Positions 1 to 12,672 of a stretch of 64,000 bases of DNA are shown here, piece after piece. Source of the DNA: Amphiduros pacificus. Taxonomy: Eukaryota > Annelida > Polychaeta > Phyllodocida > Hesionidae. The DNA is taken from contig OX439001.1 of assembly GCA_949316495.1 (NCBI GenBank), forward strand, positions 28,483,386 through 28,547,385, in the 5' to 3' direction. Position 1 is the first letter of the stretch. Every line of letters begins with the position of its first letter. The notes under the pieces were generated by a model that was not told where the DNA came from, ran no database searches, and was given only the letters and a program-made list of their open reading frames with translations. Position numbers and translations under genes: made by a program.

Positions 1-4
1 CCCA

Positions 5-19
5 TGACCTTCAAGGTCA
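5..19. promoter_or_regulatory. Palindromic TGACCTTCAAGGTCA element at each unit start
   Basis: Two 8-bp arms (ATGACCTT and AAGGTCAT) flank a single C. Each arm has the TNAAGGTCA form known to bind ERR/SF-1-type nuclear receptors as an extended half-site. It recurs at 3905, 7671, 11437 and 15203, about 860 bp upstream of each prepropeptide ATG. Another TCAAGGTCA lies at 3002-3010 and in the other units. Binding is inference from the motif alone. Confidence 0.35.
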
Positions 20-877
20 TCCTTATATAAAAAGATATATGTTCGGAGTAGAGACTTGTTCTTAGGCTCATATTAAAGCTCACATCATCAAGCAGAGATA
101 ATTTTTCAACAATAATTGTGCCAGATTCAGAAGCTGAACTTCTTCTTATCATTCACGATACTATCAAAAGCAGTACTTTTTCCTGAATAATGTCTACCTC
201 TAAGTGTAAAATTATGTTTATGGGGTGTATTTAGCAGTTATAATGGATAATGGATGGGTTAGATAATGCCAAAGGAGAAAAATAATGGATTTGCATAACG
301 CCAACAAGTGTATGTCGAGGATAAAGAATCTCATTCATCTGGTCTGTGTCACTCATCTACACCTCGAAATATCAAGTCAAATATGTTTAATAAACAAAAT
401 AAGCAAATATCAGATAGCAGTAAACACCCTTTTTTATATCAGCCTTGCTCAAACAAGACCTTTGTGGAAAATGAAACAACAATAACAGAGATTTTGTTAA
501 TTTTTACACCAAATTCTGGCATTTTCTCAATAATTTGAATAATATTTCACTTTAAAAAACATTTTTTTCCAATCATGTATTACAAAGACATTAAAATGTC
601 CTCTTCAAAACGAAATATCTCCATAATTTCAGAAAAAAATGTGTGCATAACAATGTTTAAGTAGAAATGGACACCTTGAAAGAAAAAATGCCGATTATGA
701 ATATATATCGTGGTGCGTGGGGTCTAATGTGCTTAGTGGTATATATAGCTTCCCTGCTAATATAATTTAAAAAATCACAAAGGATTTTAGCACATTCTTA
801 TTCAAATATATAACGGTATTATAAATGAAATTGTGTTTCTTTCTTATCAGATATCGGACATTTCACATTATTGAGCA

Positions 878-1240
878 ATGATACAAGAAAATGTGATCTT
901 ATTGGGCACAACATGCACTTCTCCGGCATTCTTTGGCACGAAATTGTCATTGGCGCGGACTCGCATCCTGGACTCGCAGGAACTGAGTGAACCAGCCATT
1001 AACCATGAATCGTTACGTCATTTCAGTAAAACATGGGTTGTAAATAAATTACATGATATTGAAAAGCGAGAAAGGAATGCCTATGATGACCTGTTATGTC
1101 GCTATGCATGTGAGCCCTGCAGCCGGCTGGTGATCACACGGAACAGCGCCCTCTGCTGGGTACAGTGTAAGACAGGCAGAGAGGCTTTTGACGTTTGCAT
1201 CTCAATACTCATAGCAATTGGCAGTGTTCCTTGGGGATAG
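878..1240 (+). CDS. Six-cysteine prepropeptide, array copy 1 (CHH/ITP-like cysteine framework)
   Basis: This 120-residue open frame lies in one exon. A strong acceptor (ttctttcttatcag) ends at 850, and an in-frame TGA lies two codons before the ATG, which fixes the start. Residues 1-20 align with the signal peptide of the 17071 paralogue but are less hydrophobic (core NVILLG, then TTCTSP). A spacer follows, then KR at 63-64, a prohormone-convertase site. The 56-residue C-terminal peptide starts ERNAYDD. Its cysteines sit at mature positions 10, 14, 17, 29, 33 and 43, giving C-x3-C-x2-C-x11-C-x3-C-x9-C. CEPC, CxxxC and AFDxC resemble the core of crustacean hyperglycemic hormone / ion transport peptide, and the C3-C6 span (26) equals theirs. 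However, the first cysteine sits much closer to the second. A CHH/ITP relationship is inference; a secreted cysteine-rich prohormone is well supported. An ATTAAA at 1479 could be the poly(A) signal. The upstream noncoding exon was not located. Confidence 0.75.
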   Translation: MIQENVILLGTTCTSPAFFGTKLSLARTRILDSQELSEPAINHESLRHFSKTWVVNKLHDIEKRERNAYDDLLCRYACEPCSRLVITRNSALCWVQCKTGREAFDVCISILIAIGSVPWG

Positions 1241-1546
1241 CTTTGTTAAAATATCATTTAACAACAAATTGTGAGGCACTGAAGTGTTTGATATTCTCAA
1301 CTTTCGTGATTTGGTCTTTTTTCTTCATTTAGCATTCACCAGAATATCTTATTAGCGTCTTTATGAGGAAATGTGCTGCAGTTTCTTTGGATCATTCATT
1401 CTGACGTGATTCTGTTTCTCAATGCTCTATCTGCATTTGTCTCAAAAGGTTTCAACCATCAGACTGCTAGTTTTAATAATTAAAACAATCAAACTTAAGA
1501 CCCCATTCATGGAATGCCCCAACATGGAATGCACATGACATCCCCC

Positions 1547-2734
1547 ATGGCATGCTCCGACATAGTTATTGACATGCTTTATGACATGCCCCAACATAGT
1601 TATTGACATAATCTGTTCATAGCGCTATGTTCAGGACGTGCATCCTGAAGAGATGAATTTTCAGTCTATTCTTAAATGAGGAGACTGAAGTACTTGTCCT
1701 AATATCAGTAGGCAAGGAATTCCAAAGTCTAGGGCCGACAGATGAAAAGGCCCTGTCACCCACTGTCCTTAGACTGGCATTAGGTACTTGTAGATGGGTG
1801 CCATCGTTGGATCTTAGACAGCGTTCCCCTTGTTTGATTAGGAGTAGATCACGTAAGTAAGGCGGAGCCTTACCATTTAGGGCTTTCCAGGTTAAGAGAA
1901 GGATTTTAAAATCAATTCTCGTATGAACAGGGGGCCAGTGCAGTTCCTGTAGTTTTCCTGAAATGTGATCGACATCCCTCATGGCATGCCCCAACATAGT
2001 TATTGACATCCTTTATGGTATGCTCCAACATAGTTATTGACCTGCTCCGACAGAGTTATTGACATCTTTTATGGCATGCTCCGACATAGTTATTGACCTC
2101 TTTAATGGCATGCTCCGACATAGTTATTGACCTATTTTATGGCATGCTCCGACATAGTTATTGACCTCTTTAATGACATGCTCCGACATAGTTATTGACA
2201 TCTTTTATGGCATGCTCCGACATAGTTATTGACCTCTTTAATGGCATGCTCCAACATAGTTATTGACCTCTTTAATGGCATGCTCCGACATAGTTATTGA
2301 CCTCTTTAATGGCATGCTCCGACATAGTTATTGACCTCTTTAATGGCATGCTCCGACATAGTTATTGACCTCTTTTATGGCATGCTCCGACATAGTTATT
2401 GACCTCTTTAATGGCATGCTCCGACATAGTTATTGACCTCTTTTATGGCATGCTCCGACATAGTTATTGACCTCTTTAATGGCATGCTCCGACATAGTTA
2501 TTGACATCTTTTATGGCATGCTCCGACATAGTTATTGACCTCTTTAATGGCATGCTCTGACATAGTTATTGACCTCTTTAATGGCATGCTCCGACATAGT
2601 TATTGACCTCTTTTATGGCATGCTCCGACATAGTTATTGACCTCTTTAATGGCATGCTCCGACATAGTTATTGACCTCTTTAATGGCATGCTCCGACATA
2701 GTTATTGACCTCTTTAATGGCATGCTCCGACATA
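1547..2734. repeat. 34-bp minisatellite of unit 1, interrupted by a LINE fragment
   Basis: The unit is of the form catgctccgacatagttatt followed by gacctctttaatgg. About two copies lie at 1547-1615 and about 20 at 1971-2734, with a LINE scrap between. Copies alternate between 'gacctctttaat' and 'gacatcttttat' variants, which suggests multi-copy slippage steps. Unit 1 has four more copies than the other units, and its right edge is inverted (2735-2765). Confidence 0.95.
1617..1970 (-). mobile_element. LINE reverse-transcriptase C-terminal fragment, unit 1
   Basis: The minus-strand frame reads the typical tail of jockey/CR1-like non-LTR reverse transcriptases: TRIDFKILLLTWKALNGKAP, then PYLRDLL, RTVGDRAFSSVGPRLWNSLP and FKNRLKIHLF. 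No RT core is present. Minisatellite copies flank it on both sides, and the first 13 codons of the open frame are minisatellite sequence, so the fragment landed in or was captured by the repeat before the unit was duplicated. Confidence 0.85.
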
Positions 2735-2765
2735 CGATCCATGATGAGAGGTGAAGGTCAATAAC
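2735..2765. other. 31-bp micro-inversion at the right edge of the unit 1 minisatellite
   Basis: The 31 bases here are the exact reverse complement of 6499-6529 in unit 2 and of the matching bases in units 3 and 4. A 'ta' lies on both sides of the segment in units 2-4, and one 'ta' is missing in unit 1, which accounts for the 2-bp residue in the unit length difference. Confidence 0.9.
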
Positions 2766-4777
2766 TCAGTTTTATTTTTTATATTTATATCATCTATTGA
2801 ACTTTACATCTTTCATGTTTTATTCCTATGCTATTAATTTGATAAAAAAATACATCAGCTTGTCTAAAATACCTTCATATTTGGCCTGAACGGATTTATA
2901 AAATGGAGATTTAAGCAAACATATGTTGTTTGAGTTTGTTTCAAAACGCGTGCTCTGGTTATTTGTTTACAGATATAACAGGACTAATACTGGTGGGGAT
3001 CTCAAGGTCATAAGGGCAGTGCTCGTTATATTTTGGGTTTTGGTCTCGAAGCTTTTAAAAAAGTGGGTCGGTCGGTTGATAATAAAAAAGAAAGAAAAGA
3101 TATCTAAATCGAGACTCTTGCCATATAAGATCAAAGTGGTCAAACAGAAAGTCACAACATCTTCACACTGGATAGGTCATCTAAGCCTTATATTCAAAAT
3201 ATAGGAGATTTGTTGTGTACCTAAGAAAAAAGTCAAAATGTTTTATGCATCTGGAAAGCATGTTACCATAAACATTGTTGCAATAATTCTGCTTCCTAAT
3301 ATGAAACATTTATTCAACTAATTACGCTAATGAACAAACTTAAAATTGCTCACTTTCAAGGTGAAAGACATAATTTCAGTTATAATTATATGTGATAATT
3401 GCACTTTTACCAGCCAATAAACAGTTAGTGTTTTGGTTGTGATGGTCTAAACATTACCAGGGAAACACGAAAAAAACTCATGAATTTGATTTTGAAATTA
3501 AGGGCCTGGAAAAATCCATGATTCCAAAACCTAGAATTATTAAATTATCAAGTTAGGAATTAAAAAGAAATATTTAATTCGTTAATCCATCCATATTTTG
3601 TTAAACGGCAAAAACACATGCATGGGACTGAAAAATCTGCAGAATTCTGAAATGTGTGCAGATTTGTGCGTCAGAAAATCACAGGTGTACACATAAAATA
3701 TCTCTATATTCCTAATATCAGTCATTTTAGGTTGCCATCCTAGAGTTTTCAATAAATAAACCTCAAACCTTTTACTTTTCTTTCTGAATTGTAGTGAAAA
3801 ATCTGTCATACTTACAAGTCTATGAATAAAAAATAATCCGTAACATTCCCTTTTTTAGAAGAAATTTTTGGGGATTTTTTTTACCTTGGGATCCATGCCC
3901 CCCATGACCTTCAAGGTCATCCTTATATAAAAAGATATATGTTCGGAGTAGAGACTTGTTCTTAGGCTCATATTAAAGCTCACATCATCAAGCAGAGATA
4001 ATTTTTCAACAATAATTGTGCCAGATTCAGAAGCTGAACTTCTTCTTATCATTCACGATACTATCAAAAGCAGTACTTTTTCCTGAATAATGTCTACCTC
4101 TAAGTGTAAAATTATGTTTATGGGGTGTATTTAGCAGTTATAATGGATAATGGATGGGTTAGATAATGCCAAAGGAGAAAAATAATGGATTTGCATAACG
4201 CCAACAAGTGTATGTCGAGGATAAAGAATCTCATTCATCTGGTCTGTGTCACTCATCTACACCTCGAAATATCAAGTCAAATATGTTTAATAAACAAAAT
4301 AAGCAAATATCAGATAGCAGTAAACACCCTTTTTTATATCAGCCTTGCTCAAACAAGACCTTTGTGGAAAATGAAACAACAATAACAGAGATTTTGTTAA
4401 TTTTTACACCAAATTCTGGCATTTTCTCAATAATTTGAATAATATTTCACTTTAAAAAACATTTTTTTCCAATCATGTATTACAAAGACATTAAAATGTC
4501 CTCTTCAAAACGAAATATCTCCATAATTTCAGAAAAAAATGTGTGCATAACAATGTTTAAGTAGAAATGGACACCTTGAAAGAAAAAATGCCGATTATGA
4601 ATATATATCGTGGTGCGTGGGGTCTAATGTGCTTAGTGGTATATATAGCTTCCCTGCTAATATAATTTAAAAAATCACAAAGGATTTTAGCACATTCTTA
4701 TTCAAATATATAACGGTATTATAAATGAAATTGTGTTTCTTTCTTATCAGATATCGGACATTTCACATTATTGAGCA

Positions 4778-5140
4778 ATGATACAAGAAAATGTGATCTT
4801 ATTGGGCACAACATGCACTTCTCCGGCATTCTTTGGCACGAAATTGTCATTGGCGCGGACTCGCATCCTGGACTCGCAGGAACTGAGTGAACCAGCCATT
4901 AACCATGAATCGTTACGTCATTTCAGTAAAACATGGGTTGTAAATAAATTACATGATATTGAAAAGCGAGAAAGGAATGCCTATGATGACCTGTTATGTC
5001 GCTATGCATGTGAGCCCTGCAGCCGGCTGGTGATCACACGGAACAGCGCCCTCTGCTGGGTACAGTGTAAGACAGGCAGAGAGGCTTTTGACGTTTGCAT
5101 CTCAATACTCATAGCAATTGGCAGTGTTCCTTGGGGATAG
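4778..5140 (+). CDS. Six-cysteine prepropeptide, array copy 2
   Basis: The 120-residue product is identical to that of copy 1, with the same acceptor (exon from 4751), the same upstream in-frame TGA, the same KR site and the same six cysteines. Because all copies encode the same protein, recent duplication or gene conversion is likely, and codon comparison among copies gives no evidence about selection. Confidence 0.75.
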   Translation: MIQENVILLGTTCTSPAFFGTKLSLARTRILDSQELSEPAINHESLRHFSKTWVVNKLHDIEKRERNAYDDLLCRYACEPCSRLVITRNSALCWVQCKTGREAFDVCISILIAIGSVPWG

Positions 5141-5446
5141 CTTTGTTAAAATATCATTTAACAACAAATTGTGAGGCACTGAAGTGTTTGATATTCTCAA
5201 CTTTCGTGATTTGGTCTTTTTTCTTCATTTAGCATTCACCAGAATATCTTATTAGCGTCTTTATGAGGAAATGTGCTGCAGTTTCTTTGGATCATTCATT
5301 CTGACGTGATTCTGTTTCTCAATGCTCTATCTGCATTTGTCTCAAAAGGTTTCAACCATCAGACTGCTAGTTTTAATAATTAAAACAATCAAACTTAAGA
5401 CCCCATTCATGGAATGCCCCAACATGGAATGCACATGACATCCCCC

Positions 5447-6508
5447 ATGGCATGCTCCGACATAGTTATTGACATGCTTTATGACATGCCCCAACATAGT
5501 TATTGACATAATCTGTTCATAGCGCTATGTTCAGGACGTGCATCCTGAAGAGATGAATTTTCAGTCTATTCTTAAATGAGGAGACTGAAGTACTTGTCCT
5601 AATATCAGTAGGCAAGGAATTCCAAAGTCTAGGGCCGACAGATGAAAAGGCCCTGTCACCCACTGTCCTTAGACTGGCATTAGGTACTTGTAGATGGGTG
5701 CCATCGTTGGATCTTAGACAGCGTTCCCCTTGTTTGATTAGGAGTAGATCACGTAAGTAAGGCGGAGCCTTACCATTTAGGGCTTTCCAGGTTAAGAGAA
5801 GGATTTTAAAATCAATTCTCGTATGAACAGGGGGCCAGTGCAGTTCCTGTAGTTTTCCTGAAATGTGATCGACATCCCTCATGGCATGCCCCAACATAGT
5901 TATTGACATCCTTTATGGTATGCTCCAACATAGTTATTGACCTGCTCCGACAGAGTTATTGACATCTTTTATGGCATGCTCCGACATAGTTATTGACCTC
6001 TTTAATGGCATGCTCCGACATAGTTATTGACCTCTTTTATGGCATGCTCCGACATAGTTATTGACCTCTTTAATGACATGCTCCGACATAGTTATTGACA
6101 TCTTTTATGGCATGCTCCGACATAGTTATTGACCTCTTTAATGGCATGCTCTGACATAGTTATTGACCTCTTTAATGGCATGCTCCAACATAGTTATTGA
6201 CCTCTTTAATGGCATGCTCCGACATAGTTATTGACCTCTTTAATGGCATGCTCCGACATAGTTATTGACCTCTTTTATGGCATGCTCCGACATAGTTATT
6301 GACCTCTTTAATGGCATGCTCCGACATAGTTATTGACATCTTTTATGGCATGCTCCGACATAGTTATTGACCTCTTTAATGGCATGCTCTGACATAGTTA
6401 TTGACCTCTTTAATGGCATGCTCCAACATAGTTATTGACCTCTTTAATGGCATGCTCCGACATAGTTATTGACCTCTTTAATGGCATGCTCCGACATAGT
6501 TATTGACC
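5447..6508. repeat. 34-bp minisatellite of unit 2
   Basis: The arrangement matches unit 1 but has four fewer copies. It ends in gttattgacc, which runs directly into ttcacctctcatcatgg in the forward orientation shared by units 2-4. Confidence 0.95.
5517..5870 (-). mobile_element. LINE C-terminal fragment, unit 2
   Basis: This is the same fragment as in unit 1 with the threonine version (DGTHLQ). It was carried along by the unit duplication and is not an independent insertion. Confidence 0.85.
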
Positions 6509-8543
6509 TTCACCTCTCATCATGGATCGTATCAGTTTTATTTTTTATATTTATATCATCTATTGAACTTTACATCTTTCATGTTTTATTCCTATGCTAT
6601 TAATTTGATAAAAAAATACATCAGCTTGTCTAAAATACCTTCATATTTGGCCTGAACGGATTTATAAAATGGAGATTTAAGCAAACATATGTTGTTTGAG
6701 TTTGTTTCAAAACGCGTGCTCTGGTTATTTGTTTACAGATATAACAGGACTAATACTGGTGGGGATCTCAAGGTCATAAGGGCAGTGCTCGTTATATTTT
6801 GGGTTTTGGTCTCGAAGCTTTTAAAAAAGTGGGTCGGTCGGTTGATAATAAAAAAGAAAGAAAAGATATCTAAATCGAGACTCTTGCCATATAAGATCAA
6901 AGTGGTCAAACAGAAAGTCACAACATCTTCACACTGGATAGGTCATCTAAGCCTTATATTCAAAATATAGGAGATTTGTTGTGTACCTAAGAAAAAAGTC
7001 AAAATGTTTTATGCATCTGGAAAGCATGTTACCATAAACATTGTTGCAATAATTCTGCTTCCTAATATGAAACATTTATTCAACTAATTACGCTAATGAA
7101 CAAACTTAAAATTGCTCACTTTCAAGGTGAAAGACATAATTTCAGTTATAATTATATGTGATAATTGCACTTTTACCAGCCAATAAACAGTTAGTGTTTT
7201 GGTTGTGATGGTCTAAACATTACCAGGGAAACACGAAAAAAACTCATGAATTTGATTTTGAAATTAAGGGCCTGGAAAAATCCATGATTCCAAAACCTAG
7301 AATTATTAAATTATCAAGTTAGGAATTAAAAAGAAATATTTAATTCGTTAATCCATCCATATTTTGTTAAACGGCAAAAACACATGCATGGGACTGAAAA
7401 ATCTGCAGAATTCTGAAATGTGTGCAGATTTGTGCGTCAGAAAATCACAGGTGTACACATAAAATATCTCTATATTCCTAATATCAGTCATTTTAGGTTG
7501 CCATCCTAGAGTTTTCAATAAATAAACCTCAAACCTTTTACTTTTCTTTCTGAATTGTAGTGAAAAATCTGTCATACTTACAAGTCTATGAATAAAAAAT
7601 AATCCGTAACATTCCCTTTTTTAGAAGAAATTTTTGGGGATTTTTTTTACCTTGGGATCCATGCCCCCCATGACCTTCAAGGTCATCCTTATATAAAAAG
7701 ATATATGTTCGGAGTAGAGACTTGTTCTTAGGCTCATATTAAAGCTCACATCATCAAGCAGAGATAATTTTTCAACAATAATTGTGCCAGATTCAGAAGC
7801 TGAACTTCTTCTTATCATTCACGATACTATCAAAAGCAGTACTTTTTCCTGAATAATGTCTACCTCTAAGTGTAAAATTATGTTTATGGGGTGTATTTAG
7901 CAGTTATAATGGATAATGGATGGGTTAGATAATGCCAAAGGAGAAAAATAATGGATTTGCATAACGCCAACAAGTGTATGTCGAGGATAAAGAATCTCAT
8001 TCATCTGGTCTGTGTCACTCATCTACACCTCGAAATATCAAGTCAAATATGTTTAATAAACAAAATAAGCAAATATCAGATAGCAGTAAACACCCTTTTT
8101 TATATCAGCCTTGCTCAAACAAGACCTTTGTGGAAAATGAAACAACAATAACAGAGATTTTGTTAATTTTTACACCAAATTCTGGCATTTTCTCAATAAT
8201 TTGAATAATATTTCACTTTAAAAAACATTTTTTTCCAATCATGTATTACAAAGACATTAAAATGTCCTCTTCAAAACGAAATATCTCCATAATTTCAGAA
8301 AAAAATGTGTGCATAACAATGTTTAAGTAGAAATGGACACCTTGAAAGAAAAAATGCCGATTATGAATATATATCGTGGTGCGTGGGGTCTAATGTGCTT
8401 AGTGGTATATATAGCTTCCCTGCTAATATAATTTAAAAAATCACAAAGGATTTTAGCACATTCTTATTCAAATATATAACGGTATTATAAATGAAATTGT
8501 GTTTCTTTCTTATCAGATATCGGACATTTCACATTATTGAGCA

Positions 8544-8906
8544 ATGATACAAGAAAATGTGATCTTATTGGGCACAACATGCACTTCTCCGGCATTCTTT
8601 GGCACGAAATTGTCATTGGCGCGGACTCGCATCCTGGACTCGCAGGAACTGAGTGAACCAGCCATTAACCATGAATCGTTACGTCATTTCAGTAAAACAT
8701 GGGTTGTAAATAAATTACATGATATTGAAAAGCGAGAAAGGAATGCCTATGATGACCTGTTATGTCGCTATGCATGTGAGCCCTGCAGCCGGCTGGTGAT
8801 CACACGGAACAGCGCCCTCTGCTGGGTACAGTGTAAGACAGGCAGAGAGGCTTTTGACGTTTGCATCTCAATACTCATAGCAATTGGCAGTGTTCCTTGG
8901 GGATAG
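8544..8906 (+). CDS. Six-cysteine prepropeptide, array copy 3
   Basis: The protein is identical to copies 1 and 2. The exon starts at 8517 after the same polypyrimidine-AG acceptor. The unit around it carries the short form of the minisatellite and the serine variant in the neighbouring LINE scrap. Confidence 0.75.
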   Translation: MIQENVILLGTTCTSPAFFGTKLSLARTRILDSQELSEPAINHESLRHFSKTWVVNKLHDIEKRERNAYDDLLCRYACEPCSRLVITRNSALCWVQCKTGREAFDVCISILIAIGSVPWG

Positions 8907-9212
8907 CTTTGTTAAAATATCATTTAACAACAAATTGTGAGGCACTGAAGTGTTTGATATTCTCAACTTTCGTGATTTGGTCTTTTTTCTTCATTTAGCA
9001 TTCACCAGAATATCTTATTAGCGTCTTTATGAGGAAATGTGCTGCAGTTTCTTTGGATCATTCATTCTGACGTGATTCTGTTTCTCAATGCTCTATCTGC
9101 ATTTGTCTCAAAAGGTTTCAACCATCAGACTGCTAGTTTTAATAATTAAAACAATCAAACTTAAGACCCCATTCATGGAATGCCCCAACATGGAATGCAC
9201 ATGACATCCCCC

Positions 9213-10274
9213 ATGGCATGCTCCGACATAGTTATTGACATGCTTTATGACATGCCCCAACATAGTTATTGACATAATCTGTTCATAGCGCTATGTTCAG
9301 GACGTGCATCCTGAAGAGATGAATTTTCAGTCTATTCTTAAATGAGGAGACTGAAGTACTTGTCCTAATATCAGTAGGCAAGGAATTCCAAAGTCTAGGG
9401 CCGACAGATGAAAAGGCCCTGTCACCCACTGTCCTTAGACTGGCATTAGGTACTTGTAGATGGGAGCCATCGTTGGATCTTAGACAGCGTTCCCCTTGTT
9501 TGATTAGGAGTAGATCACGTAAGTAAGGCGGAGCCTTACCATTTAGGGCTTTCCAGGTTAAGAGAAGGATTTTAAAATCAATTCTCGTATGAACAGGGGG
9601 CCAGTGCAGTTCCTGTAGTTTTCCTGAAATGTGATCGACATCCCTCATGGCATGCCCCAACATAGTTATTGACATCCTTTATGGTATGCTCCAACATAGT
9701 TATTGACCTGCTCCGACAGAGTTATTGACATCTTTTATGGCATGCTCCGACATAGTTATTGACCTCTTTAATGGCATGCTCCGACATAGTTATTGACCTC
9801 TTTTATGGCATGCTCCGACATAGTTATTGACCTCTTTAATGACATGCTCCGACATAGTTATTGACATCTTTTATGGCATGCTCCGACATAGTTATTGACC
9901 TCTTTAATGGCATGCTCTGACATAGTTATTGACCTCTTTAATGGCATGCTCCAACATAGTTATTGACCTCTTTAATGGCATGCTCCGACATAGTTATTGA
10001 CCTCTTTAATGGCATGCTCCGACATAGTTATTGACCTCTTTTATGGCATGCTCCGACATAGTTATTGACCTCTTTAATGGCATGCTCCGACATAGTTATT
10101 GACATCTTTTATGGCATGCTCCGACATAGTTATTGACCTCTTTAATGGCATGCTCTGACATAGTTATTGACCTCTTTAATGGCATGCTCCAACATAGTTA
10201 TTGACCTCTTTAATGGCATGCTCCGACATAGTTATTGACCTCTTTAATGGCATGCTCCGACATAGTTATTGACC
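9213..10274. repeat. 34-bp minisatellite of unit 3
   Basis: The length and variant order match unit 2 (short form). Confidence 0.95.
9283..9636 (-). mobile_element. LINE C-terminal fragment, unit 3
   Basis: The same fragment with the serine version (DGSHLQ), shared with unit 4. Confidence 0.85.
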
Positions 10275-12309
10275 TTCACCTCTCATCATGGATCGTATCA
10301 GTTTTATTTTTTATATTTATATCATCTATTGAACTTTACATCTTTCATGTTTTATTTCTATGCTATTAATTTGATAAAAAAATACATCAGCTTGTCTAAA
10401 ATACCTTCATATTTGGCCTGAACGGATTTATAAAATGGAGATTTAAGCAAACATATGTTGTTTGAGTTTGTTTCAAAACGCGTGCTCTGGTTATTTGTTT
10501 ACAGATATAACAGGACTAATACTGGTGGGGATCTCAAGGTCATAAGGGCAGTGCTCGTTATATTTTGGGTTTTGGTCTCGAAGCTTTTAAAAAAGTGGGT
10601 CGGTCGGTTGATAATAAAAAAGAAAGAAAAGATATCTAAATCGAGACTCTTGCCATATAAGATCAAAGTGGTCAAACAGAAAGTCACAACATCTTCACAC
10701 TGGATAGGTCATCTAAGCCTTATATTCAAAATATAGGAGATTTGTTGTGTACCTAAGAAAAAAGTCAAAATGTTTTATGCATCTGGAAAGCATGTTACCA
10801 TAAACATTGTTGCAATAATTCTGCTTCCTAATATGAAACATTTATTCAACTAATTACGCTAATGAACAAACTTAAAATTGCTCACTTTCAAGGTGAAAGA
10901 CATAATTTCAGTTATAATTATATGTGATAATTGCACTTTTACCAGCCAATAAACAGTTAGTGTTTTGGTTGTGATGGTCTAAACATTACCAGGGAAACAC
11001 GAAAAAAACTCATGAATTTGATTTTGAAATTAAGGGCCTGGAAAAATCCATGATTCCAAAACCTAGAATTATTAAATTATCAAGTTAGGAATTAAAAAGA
11101 AATATTTAATTCGTTAATCCATCCATATTTTGTTAAACGGCAAAAACACATGCATGGGACTGAAAAATCTGCAGAATTCTGAAATGTGTGCAGATTTGTG
11201 CGTCAGAAAATCACAGGTGTACACATAAAATATCTCTATATTCCTAATATCAGTCATTTTAGGTTGCCATCCTAGAGTTTTCAATAAATAAACCTCAAAC
11301 CTTTTACTTTTCTTTCTGAATTGTAGTGAAAAATCTGTCATACTTACAAGTCTATGAATAAAAAATAATCCGTAACATTCCCTTTTTTAGAAGAAATTTT
11401 TGGGGATTTTTTTTACCTTGGGATCCATGCCCCCCATGACCTTCAAGGTCATCCTTATATAAAAAGATATATGTTCGGAGTAGAGACTTGTTCTTAGGCT
11501 CATATTAAAGCTCACATCATCAAGCAGAGATAATTTTTCAACAATAATTGTGCCAGATTCAGAAGCTGAACTTCTTCTTATCATTCACGATACTATCAAA
11601 AGCAGTACTTTTTCCTGAATAATGTCTACCTCTAAGTGTAAAATTATGTTTATGGGGTGTATTTAGCAGTTATAATGGATAATGGATGGGTTAGATAATG
11701 CCAAAGGAGAAAAATAATGGATTTGCATAACGCCAACAAGTGTATGTCGAGGATAAAGAATCTCATTCATCTGGTCTGTGTCACTCATCTACACCTCGAA
11801 ATATCAAGTCAAATATGTTTAATAAACAAAATAAGCAAATATCAGATAGCAGTAAACACCCTTTTTTATATCAGCCTTGCTCAAACAAGACCTTTGTGGA
11901 AAATGAAACAACAATAACAGAGATTTTGTTAATTTTTACACCAAATTCTGGCATTTTCTCAATAATTTGAATAATATTTCACTTTAAAAAACATTTTTTT
12001 CCAATCATGTATTACAAAGACATTAAAATGTCCTCTTCAAAACGAAATATCTCCATAATTTCAGAAAAAAATGTGTGCATAACAATGTTTAAGTAGAAAT
12101 GGACACCTTGAAAGAAAAAATGCCGATTATGAATATATATCGTGGTGCGTGGGGTCTAATGTGCTTAGTGGTATATATAGCTTCCCTGCTAATATAATTT
12201 AAAAAATCACAAAGGATTTTAGCACATTCTTATTCAAATATATAACGGTATTATAAATGAAATTGTGTTTCTTTCTTATCAGATATCGGACATTTCACAT
12301 TATTGAGCA

Positions 12310-12672
12310 ATGATACAAGAAAATGTGATCTTATTGGGCACAACATGCACTTCTCCGGCATTCTTTGGCACGAAATTGTCATTGGCGCGGACTCGCATCC
12401 TGGACTCGCAGGAACTGAGTGAACCAGCCATTAACCATGAATCGTTACGTCATTTCAGTAAAACATGGGTTGTAAATAAATTACATGATATTGAAAAGCG
12501 AGAAAGGAATGCCTATGATGACCTGTTATGTCGCTATGCATGTGAGCCCTGCAGCCGGCTGGTGATCACACGGAACAGCGCCCTCTGCTGGGTACAGTGT
12601 AAGACAGGCAGAGAGGCTTTTGACGTTTGCATCTCAATACTCATAGCAATTGGCAGTGTTCCTTGGGGATAG
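12310..12672 (+). CDS. Six-cysteine prepropeptide, array copy 4
   Basis: This is the last complete copy of the array, with an identical protein and the exon starting at 12283. Its unit is almost indistinguishable from unit 3. Beyond it only the first 97 bp of a further unit remain, so no fifth copy of this version follows. The next related gene is the diverged single-copy paralogue at 17071. Confidence 0.75.
   Translation: MIQENVILLGTTCTSPAFFGTKLSLARTRILDSQELSEPAINHESLRHFSKTWVVNKLHDIEKRERNAYDDLLCRYACEPCSRLVITRNSALCWVQCKTGREAFDVCISILIAIGSVPWG

Noticed and set aside
2923-3204. 93-codon frame present in every unit (also 65-, 66-, 75- and 76-codon frames)
   Set aside because: Identical across units only because the units are copies. 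No signal peptide, domain or homologue in the diverged paralogue region.
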